DNA from: Amaricoccus sp047275745
GTDB lineage: Bacteria; Pseudomonadota; Alphaproteobacteria; Rhodobacterales; Rhodobacteraceae
NCBI RefSeq assembly: GCF_047275745.1
Contig: NZ_JBKQWU010000026.1
Span: forward strand, 1-46,742
DNA length: 46,742 bases
Direction: 5' to 3'
The position numbers were made by a program, and so were the translations under genes. Of this stretch, positions 24,633 through 33,782 are shown piece by piece. Numbering within the stretch: the stretch's first letter is position 1; each line of letters opens with the position of its first letter. The notes under the pieces were generated by a model, which worked only from the letters and a program-made list of their open reading frames with translations, searched no databases and was not told the origin of the DNA.

Positions 24633-27398
24633 ATGAACGGTCAGGCGGGTAGCGCCGGGTTCACAGCGACGACGCGGCTTTCATCGGGTTCGCGCCGGTT
24701 CACCGACGTCAGAGCGGCGGCGGGGGAGCGGCTCGCGACCGTGCCCTGGGTTCTGAGGATGCTCCTCGAGAATGCGCTCCGCGAGGCCGGCGCGGACGAG
24801 GCGCGGGCGGCGCTCGACGCGATCCTGACCCATGGCGGGCGCGGGGCGGATATCGAGATCCCGTTCCGTCCGCGCCGCATCCTGATGCATGACACGACCT
24901 GCGGCCCCGCGCTGGTCGATATCGCCGCGATGCGTGACGTGATCGCGGAGAACGGCGGCGATCCGGCCTCGCTCAGCCCGATCTGCCCGGTCGCGACCTC
25001 CACGGATCATTCGGTCGGCGTCGACCGTTTCGGCACCAGCGCCGCGCTCGCCGAGAACATGGCGATCGAGGTCGGGCGCAACGCGGAACGCTACCGGTTC
25101 ATGAAATGGGCGGCGGCCTCGCTCGGAAACTTCCGCGTGTTCCCGCCGGGAACCGGCATCATGCACACGATCAACATGGAGCACCTGACCCCGGTCGTCG
25201 CCTTCGACCGCCTGGGCGGCGAGGACTGGATCGTCCCCGACACGCTGCTCGGCACCGACAGCCACACGCCGATGATCAACTCGCTCGGCGTGCTCGGATG
25301 GGGCGTCGGCGGGCTCGAGGCCGAAGGGGCGATGTTCGGCCTGCCGCTGGCGCTCAGGCTGCCCGAAGTCGTGGGCGTGCGCCTCACCGGCGCGCTCGGG
25401 CCGGGGCGGCTCGGGACCGACGTGGCGCTGACCGTGACGGAACGGCTGCGCAAGCTCGGCGTCGTCGGCAAGTTCGTGGAATTCTACGGCCCCGGCGTCG
25501 CGGCGCTCAGCGTCGGCGAGCGCGGGGCGATCGCCAACATGGCGCCGGAATATGGCGCGACGACCGGCTTCTTCCCGATCGATGCGCGCACGCTCGACTA
25601 TCTCCGCGCGACGGGGCGCGATCACGGGCAACTGCCCGATCTCGAAACCTACGCGCGGCATCAGGGATTCTGGCACGATCCCGGCGAGACGCCGCGCTAC
25701 GCGGCCGTGCTCGACCTCGATCTCGCGGAGGTGGGCCTGTCGCTCGCGGGGCCGAAGCGGCCGCAGGACCGGCTCGAACCGGCGCGGGCGCCGCTTGCCA
25801 TGCGCGATCCGGCCGAGGCGGAGGACGATCTCATCACCGACGTGGGCCGCGACGCCCGACCGGAGGCGGAGACCGAGCCGCTGGCAGGCGGGTTGGCCGG
25901 CGGGCTGCGCGACGGCGCGCTCGCGATCGCGGCGATCACGAGCTGCACCAACACGACCGATCCGAAGATGCTCCTGGTCGCGGGGCTGGTCGCGCGGGCG
26001 GCACGGGCGCGGGGGCTGGCGCCGCCGCCCTGGGTCAAGACCTCGCTCGGGCCGGGATCGCGCGCCGCCGCCCGCTATCTCGAACGGCTCGGCCTGATGG
26101 ATGATCTGGAGGCGCTCGGCTTCGGCATCGTCGGTTTCGGCTGCACCACCTGCATCGGCAATTCGGGCCCGCTCGTCCCCGAGATGGCCGAGGCGATCGA
26201 GACCCGCGGGATCACGGCCGCGGCGGTGCTCTCCGGAAACCGCAATTTCCCCGGCCGGGTTCACGGCCAGATCGAACACGCCTTCCTCGCCTCGCCACCG
26301 CTCGTCGTCGCCTATGGAATCGCCGGCACGGTCGATTGCGACATCACCCGCGAGCCGCTGGGTCGCGACCCCGAAGGCGCGCCGGTCTTCCTGCGTGACA
26401 TCTGGCCCAGCGACGAGCAGGTCGAGGCGGCGCATGCCGAGGCGGTGACGGCGGAGGACTTCTCCGGCGCCTATGCCGACAACAGCGGCGGCGATGTCTG
26501 GGCGGAGCTCGACGCGCCGACGGCGCCCCGGTTCCCGTGGGACCCGGCCTCCACCTACCTGCGCCGGCCGCCCTTCGTCGCCCTGCCCTCGCGTCCGGCG
26601 GGGCCGACCGACTTGGCCGCGCGGCCGCTCATCGCGCTCGGCGACGACATCAACACCGACCACATCTCGCCCGCCGGGGCCATCCCCGCGAAGGGCGAGG
26701 CGGGCGCCTGGCTGATCGAGCGGGGCGAGAATCCGCGCGATCTCAACGTCTTCTCGTCGCGGCGGGGGAATTTCGAGGCGATGGTGCGCGGGCTCTTCAC
26801 CAATCGCTCGGTGCGCAACCTCCTGGTGCCGGAAGCCGCGCCCGGCTTCACGCGCCACGCGCCCTCGGGCGAGCTGCTGCCGCTCTACCGGGCCGCCGAG
26901 CGCTACCGGGAGGAAGGGACGCCGACCGTCATCCTCGCCGGCCAGCAATATGGCGCCGGCTCGTCCCGCGACTGGGGCGCCAAGGGCCCGGCGCTGCTCG
27001 GGGCGCGGGCGGTGCTGGCGCGGAGCTTCGAGCGCATCCATCGCTCGAACCTGATCGGCATGGGTATCCTGCCGCTCGAACTGCCCGAGGGCAGCCACCC
27101 GGCCTCGCTGGCGCTCCGGCCCGAGGACACGATCGCCTTCACGATCGACTATGGCGCGCTCATGCCCGGGATGGTCGTGCCGGTCACGATCCGCCGGGCC
27201 TCGGGCGAGGTGATCGAGCTCGTCACACGCCTGCTCATCGAGACCTCGCTCGATGCGCGCATGCTGGCGGCGGGCGGGCTCATCCCGCTCGTGCTCGAAC
27301 GTCATCTCGCGGAGCATGGCCCGGGGCCCGTAACGGAGCTTGGCGGGGACGCAGAAATCGGCGAGGCTCCGGGCACGGGCGCGATCGTCCAGAACTGA
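24633..27398 (+). CDS. acnA: Aconitate hydratase, AcnA/IRP type
   Basis: A 921-residue [4Fe-4S] dehydratase. The cluster ligands are Cys438 (ITSCTNT), Cys504 and Cys507 (GFGCTTCIGNSG), the same spacing as in AcnA. Other AcnA blocks are STDHSVGVDRFG, NMEHLTPVV, GTDSHTPMINSLGVLGWGVGG, ALGDDINTDHISPAG and YGAGSSRDWGAKGP. It interconverts citrate and isocitrate via cis-aconitate, or acts on a related tricarboxylate such as 2-methylcitrate. The ATG at 24633 follows GGGAGGGG. Its place before a TTT tricarboxylate importer suggests a dedicated catabolic paralogue rather than the TCA-cycle copy, but substrate preference is not readable. Confidence 0.9.
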   Translation: MNGQAGSAGFTATTRLSSGSRRFTDVRAAAGERLATVPWVLRMLLENALREAGADEARAALDAILTHGGRGADIEIPFRPRRILMHDTTCGPALVDIAAMRDVIAENGGDPASLSPICPVATSTDHSVGVDRFGTSAALAENMAIEVGRNAERYRFMKWAAASLGNFRVFPPGTGIMHTINMEHLTPVVAFDRLGGEDWIVPDTLLGTDSHTPMINSLGVLGWGVGGLEAEGAMFGLPLALRLPEVVGVRLTGALGPGRLGTDVALTVTERLRKLGVVGKFVEFYGPGVAALSVGERGAIANMAPEYGATTGFFPIDARTLDYLRATGRDHGQLPDLETYARHQGFWHDPGETPRYAAVLDLDLAEVGLSLAGPKRPQDRLEPARAPLAMRDPAEAEDDLITDVGRDARPEAETEPLAGGLAGGLRDGALAIAAITSCTNTTDPKMLLVAGLVARAARARGLAPPPWVKTSLGPGSRAAARYLERLGLMDDLEALGFGIVGFGCTTCIGNSGPLVPEMAEAIETRGITAAAVLSGNRNFPGRVHGQIEHAFLASPPLVVAYGIAGTVDCDITREPLGRDPEGAPVFLRDIWPSDEQVEAAHAEAVTAEDFSGAYADNSGGDVWAELDAPTAPRFPWDPASTYLRRPPFVALPSRPAGPTDLAARPLIALGDDINTDHISPAGAIPAKGEAGAWLIERGENPRDLNVFSSRRGNFEAMVRGLFTNRSVRNLLVPEAAPGFTRHAPSGELLPLYRAAERYREEGTPTVILAGQQYGAGSSRDWGAKGPALLGARAVLARSFERIHRSNLIGMGILPLELPEGSHPASLALRPEDTIAFTIDYGALMPGMVVPVTIRRASGEVIELVTRLLIETSLDARMLAAGGLIPLVLERHLAEHGPGPVTELGGDAEIGEAPGTGAIVQN

Positions 27399-27431
27399 AA
27401 TCGCTCAATACCAAATCAGGGAGGGAAACCC

Positions 27432-28409
27432 ATGCTCAAGCTCACGGTACCGATCCGGAGCCTTCTGGGCGCCGCCGCGCTCGGCGCGCTCGCCATCGCG
27501 ACCCCCGCCTCGGCCGAACTCGGCCGGCTCACGCTGATCGCCCCGGCGAACCCCGGAGGCGGCTGGGACCAGACCGCGCGTCTGATGCAGACGGTGCTGC
27601 AGGACGAGGAACTCGCTTCCCGCGTCCAGGTCCAGAACGTTCCGGGCGCCGGCGGCACCATAGGCCTCGCGCAGTTCGTGACCACCTCGGCCGGCAAGGC
27701 CGACACCGTGCTCGGCGCGGGTCAGACGCTGCAGGGCGCCGTCATCACCAACAAGGCCGCGGTCACCCTCGAACAGGTCACACCGCTTGCCCGCACGGTC
27801 GGCGAATACGAGATCATCGTCGCACCGCTCGACTCGCCGGTCCAGACGCTCGACGACCTCGTCGCGGCGCTGAAGGCGGACCCGGCGGCGGTGTCCTGGG
27901 GCGGCGGCTCGGTCGGCAGCACGGACCATATCGTCGCGGGCCTCGTCATGAAGGCGATCGGCGCCGATGTCTCCAAGCTCAACTACATCGCCCATTCGGG
28001 CGGCGGCGAGGCGCTGTCCTCGATCATGGGCGGTCACGTCACGGTCGGCATCTCCGGCTATGGCGAATTCGGCCCGCAGGTCGACGCGGGCAAGCTGCGC
28101 GCCATCGCCGTCTCCTCCGAGGAGCGCATTCCGGGCGTCGATGTCCCGACCCTGAAGGAGCAGGGCGTCGATGTCGCCTTCGCGAACTGGCGCGGCGTCT
28201 TCGCGGCCCCGGACGTTTCGGAGGAGGACATGGCCGAACTCAGCGCGGCTTTCGAGGCGATGGCCACGAGCCAGGCCTGGAAGGACGCGATCGCCGAGCG
28301 CCAGTGGACCGACCTCTACCAGCCCGCCGAGGAATTCGCGGCCTTCCTCGCCGAGGATCGCGCGCTCATGGAGGGCATCCTGACCGAACTCGGCCTCGCG
28401 GGCCAGTAA
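27432..28409 (+). CDS. Tripartite tricarboxylate transporter substrate-binding protein (TctC/Bug family)
   Basis: A 325-residue periplasmic protein with a clear Sec signal peptide (to about residue 28, ATPASA). The mature part opens with the Bug-family LIAPANPGGGWDQTARLMQ, continues with NVPGAGGTIGLAQF, and later has WGGGSVGSTDHIVAGL and YIAHSGGGEALSSIMGG. Such proteins bind citrate, other tricarboxylates or unrelated carboxylates and hand them to TctAB. GGGAGG precedes the ATG. It follows acnA by 33 nt. A strong hairpin lies immediately after the gene. The ligand is probably the aconitase-pathway acid, by context. Confidence 0.88.
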   Translation: MLKLTVPIRSLLGAAALGALAIATPASAELGRLTLIAPANPGGGWDQTARLMQTVLQDEELASRVQVQNVPGAGGTIGLAQFVTTSAGKADTVLGAGQTLQGAVITNKAAVTLEQVTPLARTVGEYEIIVAPLDSPVQTLDDLVAALKADPAAVSWGGGSVGSTDHIVAGLVMKAIGADVSKLNYIAHSGGGEALSSIMGGHVTVGISGYGEFGPQVDAGKLRAIAVSSEERIPGVDVPTLKEQGVDVAFANWRGVFAAPDVSEEDMAELSAAFEAMATSQAWKDAIAERQWTDLYQPAEEFAAFLAEDRALMEGILTELGLAGQ

Positions 28410-28457
28410 CCTCCGGACGCCTTCCCGGCAGGCGTGCTGGCCAGGGAGAACCTGGGT

Positions 28458-28499
28458 CGCCCCACCCCAGGGTGGGGCGGGCCTGCCCGCCGAGCGGGC
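28458..28499 (+). other. Two adjacent hairpins after the TctC gene
   Basis: A perfect palindromic stem at 28458-28479 (arms CGCCCCACCC/GGGTGGGGCG) is followed at 28485-28499 by a 6-bp stem, GCCCGC/GCGGGC. They separate the binding-protein gene from the membrane genes. Such structures often stabilise the upstream message, giving more binding protein than permease. Confidence 0.55.
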
Positions 28500-28534
28500 C
28501 ACGACAGAACCGGAACATCCTCGGAGGACCCCGC

Positions 28535-29023
28535 ATGATACCTGGCAGAACATTACGATTGAGCGAGTCGATCCTCGGGGCCTTCGTCCTCGCGCTCGGC
28601 CTGTTCATCGGGCTTGAGACTTTCGAGATGGCATCGACGGGCACACAGACCGTCGTCGGACCGCATCTTTTTCCCTATATCGTCTGTTTCGGTTTGATCG
28701 CCGTCGGCGTCGCGCTGCTGAAGGAAGCGGTCAGCGGCCATGTCGCGCATGAGACCGGCTTCGAGCTCGACTGGCGCGCCTTCGGCCTCGCGGCGGGCAG
28801 CCTGATCCTCCAGATCCTGCTCCTCGAGCGACTGGGCTGGATCATCACCACGACGCTGATGTTCGTGGTCGCGACCCTCGCCTTCTACGAGCGGCGGGTT
28901 CTGATCAGCGTCCTGATCGGGATCGCCCTGACCTGCCTGACCTACGCGGTGTTCAACTGGGGTCTCGGCCTCGGCCTGCCGGTCGGCACCGTCTTCGAAG
29001 ACATGCTGGAAGGAGACGCCTGA
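28535..29023 (+). CDS. Tripartite tricarboxylate transporter small membrane subunit (TctB)
   Basis: A 162-residue protein with four predicted transmembrane helices, as expected for TctB. They begin at LGAFVLALGLFIGLETFEM, PHLFPYIVCFGLIAVGVALL, AFGLAAGSLILQILLLERLGW and ISVLIGIALTCLTYAVFNWGL. The end GLGLPVGTVFE is characteristic of the family. The start has GGAGGA about 7 nt upstream. Its stop overlaps the tctA start in TGATG, so the two membrane subunits are translationally coupled. Confidence 0.88.
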   Translation: MIPGRTLRLSESILGAFVLALGLFIGLETFEMASTGTQTVVGPHLFPYIVCFGLIAVGVALLKEAVSGHVAHETGFELDWRAFGLAAGSLILQILLLERLGWIITTTLMFVVATLAFYERRVLISVLIGIALTCLTYAVFNWGLGLGLPVGTVFEDMLEGDA

Positions 29024-30522
29024 TGGAAACCCTCGCCGCGCTCGGGGAAGGTTTCCTCGTCGCGCTCACTCCGATGAACCTGTTCTGGTCGGCGCTCGGC
29101 GTGACCGTCGGGACGGCGATCGGCGTGCTGCCGGGCATCGGGCCCGCGCTGACCGTGGCCCTGCTCCTGCCGGTCACCGCCTCGCTCGATCCGACCGCCG
29201 CCTTCATCATGTTCGGCGGCATCTACTACGGGGCGATGTACGGCGGTTCGACAACCTCGATCCTCCTGAACACACCCGGCGAATCCGGCGCGATCGTCAC
29301 CGCGATCGACGGCAATATGATGGCCCGCAAGGGCCGCGGCGCCCAGGCGCTCGCCACCGCCGCCGTGGGCTCCTTCGTCGCCGGCACGATCGCGACACTC
29401 GGGCTCACCTTCATCGCGCCGGTCATGGTGCAGATCGCGCTCTATTTCGGCCCGGCGGAATATTTCGCGCTGATGGTCCTGGCGCTCACCACGGTAACGG
29501 CGGTCCTCGGCGACTCGCTCGCCCGCGGCCTCGCCAGCCTCTTCATCGGCCTCGCCCTCGGCCTCGTCGGCATCGACCTCCAGACCGGCCAGGCGCGGTT
29601 CACCCTCGGCGTTCCGGAACTTCTCGACGGAATCGACACGGTCGTCGTCGCGGTCGGGCTCTTCGCCATCGGCGAGACGCTCTACTCCGCTGCCCGCTAC
29701 CGGTTCGAGAAGGAGGAGTTCTACGAGATGAAGGGCTCCGCACGGATGAGCCGCGAGGACTGGAAGCGTTCGTGGAAGCCGTGGCTGCGCGGCACCTTCA
29801 TCGGCTTCCCGATCGGCGCGCTGCCGGCCGGCGGCTCGGAGATCCCGACCTTCCTCTCCTATCTCGTCGAGAAGAAGCTCTCGAAGAACCCGGAGGAATT
29901 CGGCCAGGGCGCGATCGAGGCCGTCGCCGGGCCCGAGGCGGCGAACAACGCCTCCGCCGCCGGCGTGCTGGCACCGCTGCTCTCGCTCGGCCTGCCGACC
30001 TCGGCGACCGCCGCGATCATGCTCGCCGCCTTCCAGCAGTACGGGCTGCAGCCGGGGCCGATGCTCTTCGACGGCAATCCGTCCCTGGTCTGGGGCCTGA
30101 TCGCGAGCCTCTATCTCGGCAACGTGCTCCTGCTCGTCCTGAACCTGCCGATGGCCGGTGTCTGGGTGAAGCTCCTGAAGGTGCCGCGCCCCTGGCTCTA
30201 TGCCGGCATCCTCGTCTTCGCGACCATGGGCGCCTATACGCTCAACAACAACGTCGTCGATCTCGTCGTGCTCTGGATCATCGGCATCATGGGCTTCGGC
30301 ATGCGCGTGCTCGACGTGCCGGTCGCGCCCTGCGTCGTCGGCCTGATCCTCGGCCCGCTCGCCGAGCAGCAGTTCCGCCGCGCCCTCGAGATCAGCCAGG
30401 GCGACGCCTCGGTGTTCTTCACCTCGCCGCTCGCCCTCGCGCTTCTCCTGATCGCCGCCGCCCTCGTGATCGTGCCGGTGATCATGAAGCGCCGCGCCCT
30501 CGCGCGCGGCGATCAGGTCTGA
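29023..30522 (+). CDS. Tripartite tricarboxylate transporter large membrane subunit (TctA)
   Basis: A 499-residue permease with about 11-12 helices. Conserved TctA segments are GVLPGIGPALTVALLLP, YYGAMYGGSTTSILLNTPGE, a second internal GIDLQTGQARFTLG region, and PEAANNASAAGVLAPLLSLGLPTSATAA. It forms the channel unit of a secondary, sodium- or proton-driven tricarboxylate importer together with the two preceding gene products. The start overlaps tctB by one base. Length and motifs are normal. Confidence 0.93.
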   Translation: METLAALGEGFLVALTPMNLFWSALGVTVGTAIGVLPGIGPALTVALLLPVTASLDPTAAFIMFGGIYYGAMYGGSTTSILLNTPGESGAIVTAIDGNMMARKGRGAQALATAAVGSFVAGTIATLGLTFIAPVMVQIALYFGPAEYFALMVLALTTVTAVLGDSLARGLASLFIGLALGLVGIDLQTGQARFTLGVPELLDGIDTVVVAVGLFAIGETLYSAARYRFEKEEFYEMKGSARMSREDWKRSWKPWLRGTFIGFPIGALPAGGSEIPTFLSYLVEKKLSKNPEEFGQGAIEAVAGPEAANNASAAGVLAPLLSLGLPTSATAAIMLAAFQQYGLQPGPMLFDGNPSLVWGLIASLYLGNVLLLVLNLPMAGVWVKLLKVPRPWLYAGILVFATMGAYTLNNNVVDLVVLWIIGIMGFGMRVLDVPVAPCVVGLILGPLAEQQFRRALEISQGDASVFFTSPLALALLLIAAALVIVPVIMKRRALARGDQV

Positions 30523-30529
30523 TCCCGCA

Positions 30530-30558
30530 GGCGCGGCCCTTCTCGCAGGGGCCGCGCC
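30530..30558 (+). terminator. Hairpin after tctA
   Basis: A perfect 10-bp stem, GGCGCGGCCC/GGGCCGCGCC, with a 9-nt loop starts 7 nt after the tctA stop. There is no U-run. It may terminate or attenuate transcription before the AbrB-type gene. Confidence 0.55.
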
Positions 30559-30682
30559 ATCCGCCCTTCGCATCAAGGAACGAGGCCTGCCGAATGAACC
30601 GAGCGACCCGTCGATCCGTGGCGGCGGTCATGCGCCGCGCCGCGACGCGCGCTGCCTGCCCCGGGACCCCGCGGAGGCGAGG

Positions 30683-31732
30683 GTGACCGGCTGGCGCCTC
30701 GCCGGCTGGACCCTCGCCACCGCCGCGCTCGCCACGGGCGGTGGCGCGCTCTTCGCGGCGCTCGGCTGGCCCGCCGCCTGGCTCATGGGCGCGATGGTCG
30801 CGGTCGCATTCGCCGCGCTCGCCGGACTGCCCGTCGGCCTTCCGACCCGGGTCCGCGAAGTGGCCTTCCTTCTCCTCGGAATTTCGATCGGCTCGGCCGT
30901 CACCCCGGAGGGGCTCGCGACCATGGCCGCCTGGCCGGGCAGCATCGCGCTTCTCGCCGTCTCGGTCCTCTCGACGCTCTTCGTCGCCAGCTTCTATCTC
31001 GAGAAGGTGCATGGCTGGGACCCGGTCACCGCCCGCTTCGCCTCGATGCCCGGCGCCTTCTCCTCGGTCGTGGTGATCGCGGCGTCGAGCACGGCCGACA
31101 TGCCGCGGGTCATCCTCGCCCAGAGCCTTCGCGTCTTCACGCTCGTCGCCCTCATGCCGCCGCTCCTCGCCTTCCTGAGCGACGGGAGCATGGGGCCGAT
31201 GTCGCTGGCGCCGACGCCCGACACCAACGGCTTCGTGGAAGTGCTTGTCGTGCTCGCGGTGAGTGGCGCGGTCGCCTTCACGCTGAACCGGCTCGGCGTG
31301 CCGGCGGGAACGCTGCTCGGCGCGATGGTCGCGAGCGCGGCCCTGCACGCGACCGGCGTCGTACACGGCCGCTTCCCGGCCCCGCTGGTGATCATCGGCT
31401 TCATCGCCACCGGCGCCGTCATCGGCGCACGCTTCCGGGGCACGACGATGACAGCCGTCGTCAGGACCGTTCCGGGCGCGGTGGCGAGCATCCTGCTCGG
31501 TCTGTCGATCTCCGCCGGCATCGCCGCCTTCGGAGCCTGGTCACTCGGACTGCCCTACGGACAGCTCTGGCTCGCCTATGCGCCGGGCGGTGTCGAGGCG
31601 ATGGCCGCGATGGCGCTCGCGCTGCGTCTCGACCCCGCCTTCGTCGGCGCGCATCATGTCTTGCGAATCCTCGGCCTCAACGCCATCGGTCCGTTCTGGC
31701 TCCGCCGCCCCCGAATCCCCCCCGCGGACTGA
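30683..31732 (+). CDS. AbrB-family membrane protein (putative transporter)
   Basis: A 349-residue hydrophobic protein with about nine to ten helices in two related halves, matching the AbrB/PF05145 duplication family (not the DNA-binding AbrB). Typical segments are LGWPAAWLMGAMVAV, FLLLGISIGSAVTPE, FASMPGAFSSVVVIA and YAPGGVEAMAAMALAL. The family is poorly characterised and is commonly found beside TTT or TRAP carboxylate transport genes. The start is a GTG at 30683 without a strong ribosome-binding site. It is on the same strand, 160 nt after tctA. The function is unknown; carboxylate transport or export is only a guess. Confidence 0.75.
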   Translation: MTGWRLAGWTLATAALATGGGALFAALGWPAAWLMGAMVAVAFAALAGLPVGLPTRVREVAFLLLGISIGSAVTPEGLATMAAWPGSIALLAVSVLSTLFVASFYLEKVHGWDPVTARFASMPGAFSSVVVIAASSTADMPRVILAQSLRVFTLVALMPPLLAFLSDGSMGPMSLAPTPDTNGFVEVLVVLAVSGAVAFTLNRLGVPAGTLLGAMVASAALHATGVVHGRFPAPLVIIGFIATGAVIGARFRGTTMTAVVRTVPGAVASILLGLSISAGIAAFGAWSLGLPYGQLWLAYAPGGVEAMAAMALALRLDPAFVGAHHVLRILGLNAIGPFWLRRPRIPPAD

Positions 31733-31763
31733 CCCGCTACCGCGCGAAAGAAGGAGAACCCCC

Positions 31764-32522
31764 TTGGATCTGAGTCTCGCATTCCTGGCCACCCCGGAAG
31801 GGTGGGCGGCCATGATCACGCTGATCGCCATGGAGGTCGTGCTCGGCATCGACAACCTGATCTTCATCTCGATCCTGACCAACAAGCTTCCGGCCGAGCA
31901 TCGCCAGAAGGCGCGCCGGCTCGGCATCGGCGCGGCGCTCATCATGCGGCTCCTGCTCCTCACGACGATTTCCTGGATCGTCAGTATGACGGAGCCGCTC
32001 TTCACCGCCTTCGGCCACGGCTTCTCGGTGCGCGACTTCATCCTGATCGCGGGCGGGCTGTTCCTGATCTGGAAGGCGACGAAGGAGATCCACCACACCG
32101 TCGATCCGCATGATCCCAAGGACGAGATGGTCGGCAACGCCGTCAACGCGACCCTCGGCGGCGCGATCTTCCAGATCCTGCTGCTCGATCTGGTCTTCTC
32201 GGTCGATTCGATCATCACCGCGGTCGGGATGACAGATCACCTCGCGATCATGTATATCGCGGTCATCGTCGCGATAACGGTCATGCTCGTGGCCTCGACG
32301 CCGGTGGCGAATTTCATCGAGCGCAACCCGACGATCGTCATGCTGGCGCTCGGCTTCCTCCTGATGATCGGCACGACGCTGATCGCCGACGGCTTCGGCT
32401 TCCACGTGCCGAAGGGCTACATCTATTCGGCGATGGCCTTCTCGGCGCTGGTCGAAGGGCTCAACATGCTGGCCCGCCGGCGCAACCCGGGCTACGAGAC
32501 CCGGGCCGAAGACGAGGCCTGA
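31764..32522 (+). CDS. TerC-family integral membrane protein
   Basis: A 252-residue protein with about seven to eight helices of the TerC/Alx family. Conserved acidic residues in membrane segments are Asp30 (EVVLGIDNLIFISI), Asp142 and Asp148 (LLDLVFSVDSIITAVGM). Members export manganese or are linked to tellurite and pH stress. The start is probably the TTG at 31764, preceded by AAGGAGA at 7 nt; no ATG is better placed. It follows the AbrB-type gene by 31 nt, so the two are probably cotranscribed. No space exists upstream for a yybP-ykoY-type manganese riboswitch. Confidence 0.85.
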   Translation: MDLSLAFLATPEGWAAMITLIAMEVVLGIDNLIFISILTNKLPAEHRQKARRLGIGAALIMRLLLLTTISWIVSMTEPLFTAFGHGFSVRDFILIAGGLFLIWKATKEIHHTVDPHDPKDEMVGNAVNATLGGAIFQILLLDLVFSVDSIITAVGMTDHLAIMYIAVIVAITVMLVASTPVANFIERNPTIVMLALGFLLMIGTTLIADGFGFHVPKGYIYSAMAFSALVEGLNMLARRRNPGYETRAEDEA

Positions 32523-32920
32523 TCGGGAACGGAACCGGCGCGGGCGCGGGCCGGAGCATCCGGCACCACGCCCACGCCATCCCCGAAGCCCGCGATCAAC
32601 TCCCGCGAGGCACCGGTCGGGACGGGCGGTGAACTCTGCCATCGGCCCCGGCCCGGATCGATGCGCCTGACGCGCGTCGTATGCCTCGGCCCCTGGGGCC
32701 GGCGCCGTCCGAAAGCCAATCCTCGACACTGCCGCTCCGCGCCGGTGGCACCTGCTGGCCGGACGGCGCGCGCGAACGTGGGGAATCACGGCGTGAGCCT
32801 CGACGCAGCACCTGCGGACCCGAGCCACGCCGCGCGAGACCTTGTGGTCGGCGCCGTGTCGCGGTCTGAAGGAGGTTGAAGACACTTGCGCCGGCCTCGG
32901 CGGATCAGATGGAGGATAAC
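32523..32920. other. Intergenic stretch without a convincing gene
   Basis: About 400 bp between the TerC-type gene and the NAD(P)-binding protein gene. Frames crossing it are Arg/Pro-rich and look like shadows of the GC bias. No clear promoter, repeat or RNA gene was recognised. The end of the stretch carries the GGAGG ribosome-binding site of the next gene. Confidence 0.4.
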
Positions 32921-33691
32921 ATGCCACCGATCGCGGAAGACGCCGCTTCGGCCCCGTATTGTGTCATCGGCTGCACCCGGGGGACCGGGCTCCGGATCGC
33001 GCGCCAGCTCGTCGCGCGCGGGGCGGCCGTCCGCGGCGTCGCGCGCGCTCCCGGCAAGGCGCGCGGCCTCCTTCCCGCCGGCGTCGATATCCGCGCCGGG
33101 GATGTCACGGATCGCGGCTCCCTCGGGCGGGCGGGCCTCGGCGACTGCCGCGCGATCTTCTTCGCCGTCGATGTCACCGGCGGCATCGCCGGCCGCGGCT
33201 TCTTCAAGCCATCGGACCAGATCCGCGCCGTAACCTATCAGGGGCTGGTCAACGCCGTCGAGGCGGCGAAGGCCGCGGGCTTCAGCGGCCGCTTCGTGCT
33301 CCTCTCCGGCATGGGCTCGGAACTTCCCTCCTTCGCGGGCAGGCTTCTGAACACCATCAAGGGCGATCTTCAGGGCAACCAGCGCGATCGAGACGCCTAT
33401 CTGCGGGGGAGCGGGCTCGACTGGAGCATCGGGCGGGGCGGTATCCTCACCAACGAGCCGGCGGGACGCGCCGACATCCGCGTCACGCCGCCGGTCCACC
33501 GGTTGTCGCTGTGCCGCCGCGTGGCGCGACCGGATTTCGCCCGTGCGCTGATCGTCGCCGCCGACACGCCAGCCGCGTCCCGGCGCATGTTCGACGTCTT
33601 CAACGCTCGGGGGTCCGCCCCCGCGGAGGGGGCGTTGGTCGCGCAACTGGAGCGATTGGGACCGCCGGTCGCGAGCGCGACGGCCTCCTGA
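32921..33691 (+). CDS. NAD(P)-binding, atypical SDR/NmrA-like protein
   Basis: A 256-residue Rossmann-fold protein. The N-terminal nucleotide loop is GCTRGTGLRIARQL (residues about 18-31), then RGVARAPGKA, GDVTDRGSL and FVLLSGMGSE. This is the pattern of atypical short-chain dehydrogenases (NAD(P)H-binding, PF13460), many of which lack the full catalytic triad; no clear YxxxK is seen. The start at 32921 follows GGAGG at about 5-6 nt. It converges on the aminotransferase gene. The substrate and role are unknown, and context does not help. Confidence 0.7.
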   Translation: MPPIAEDAASAPYCVIGCTRGTGLRIARQLVARGAAVRGVARAPGKARGLLPAGVDIRAGDVTDRGSLGRAGLGDCRAIFFAVDVTGGIAGRGFFKPSDQIRAVTYQGLVNAVEAAKAAGFSGRFVLLSGMGSELPSFAGRLLNTIKGDLQGNQRDRDAYLRGSGLDWSIGRGGILTNEPAGRADIRVTPPVHRLSLCRRVARPDFARALIVAADTPAASRRMFDVFNARGSAPAEGALVAQLERLGPPVASATAS

Positions 33692-33782
33692 AACCCGGGC
33701 GGCGGGTCCCGCGACGGCCTCCGACCGCTTCGCCTTCCCTGCGTCCGCGGAGATCGTCCCCGATGCCGGTCCCGCCGGAAGG

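Noticed and set aside
24681..27317. Long minus-strand frame opposite acnA
   Set aside because: It mirrors the aconitase gene, lacks a ribosome-binding site and has shadow-type composition.
26537..28534. Upstream extension of the TctB frame through acnA and tctC
   Set aside because: It overlaps two solid genes in another frame; the TctB start at 28535 has its own GGAGGA site and begins right before the first helix.
31733..31763. Manganese riboswitch upstream of the TerC gene
   Set aside because: Only 31 bp separate it from the preceding gene, too little for a yybP-ykoY-type element.
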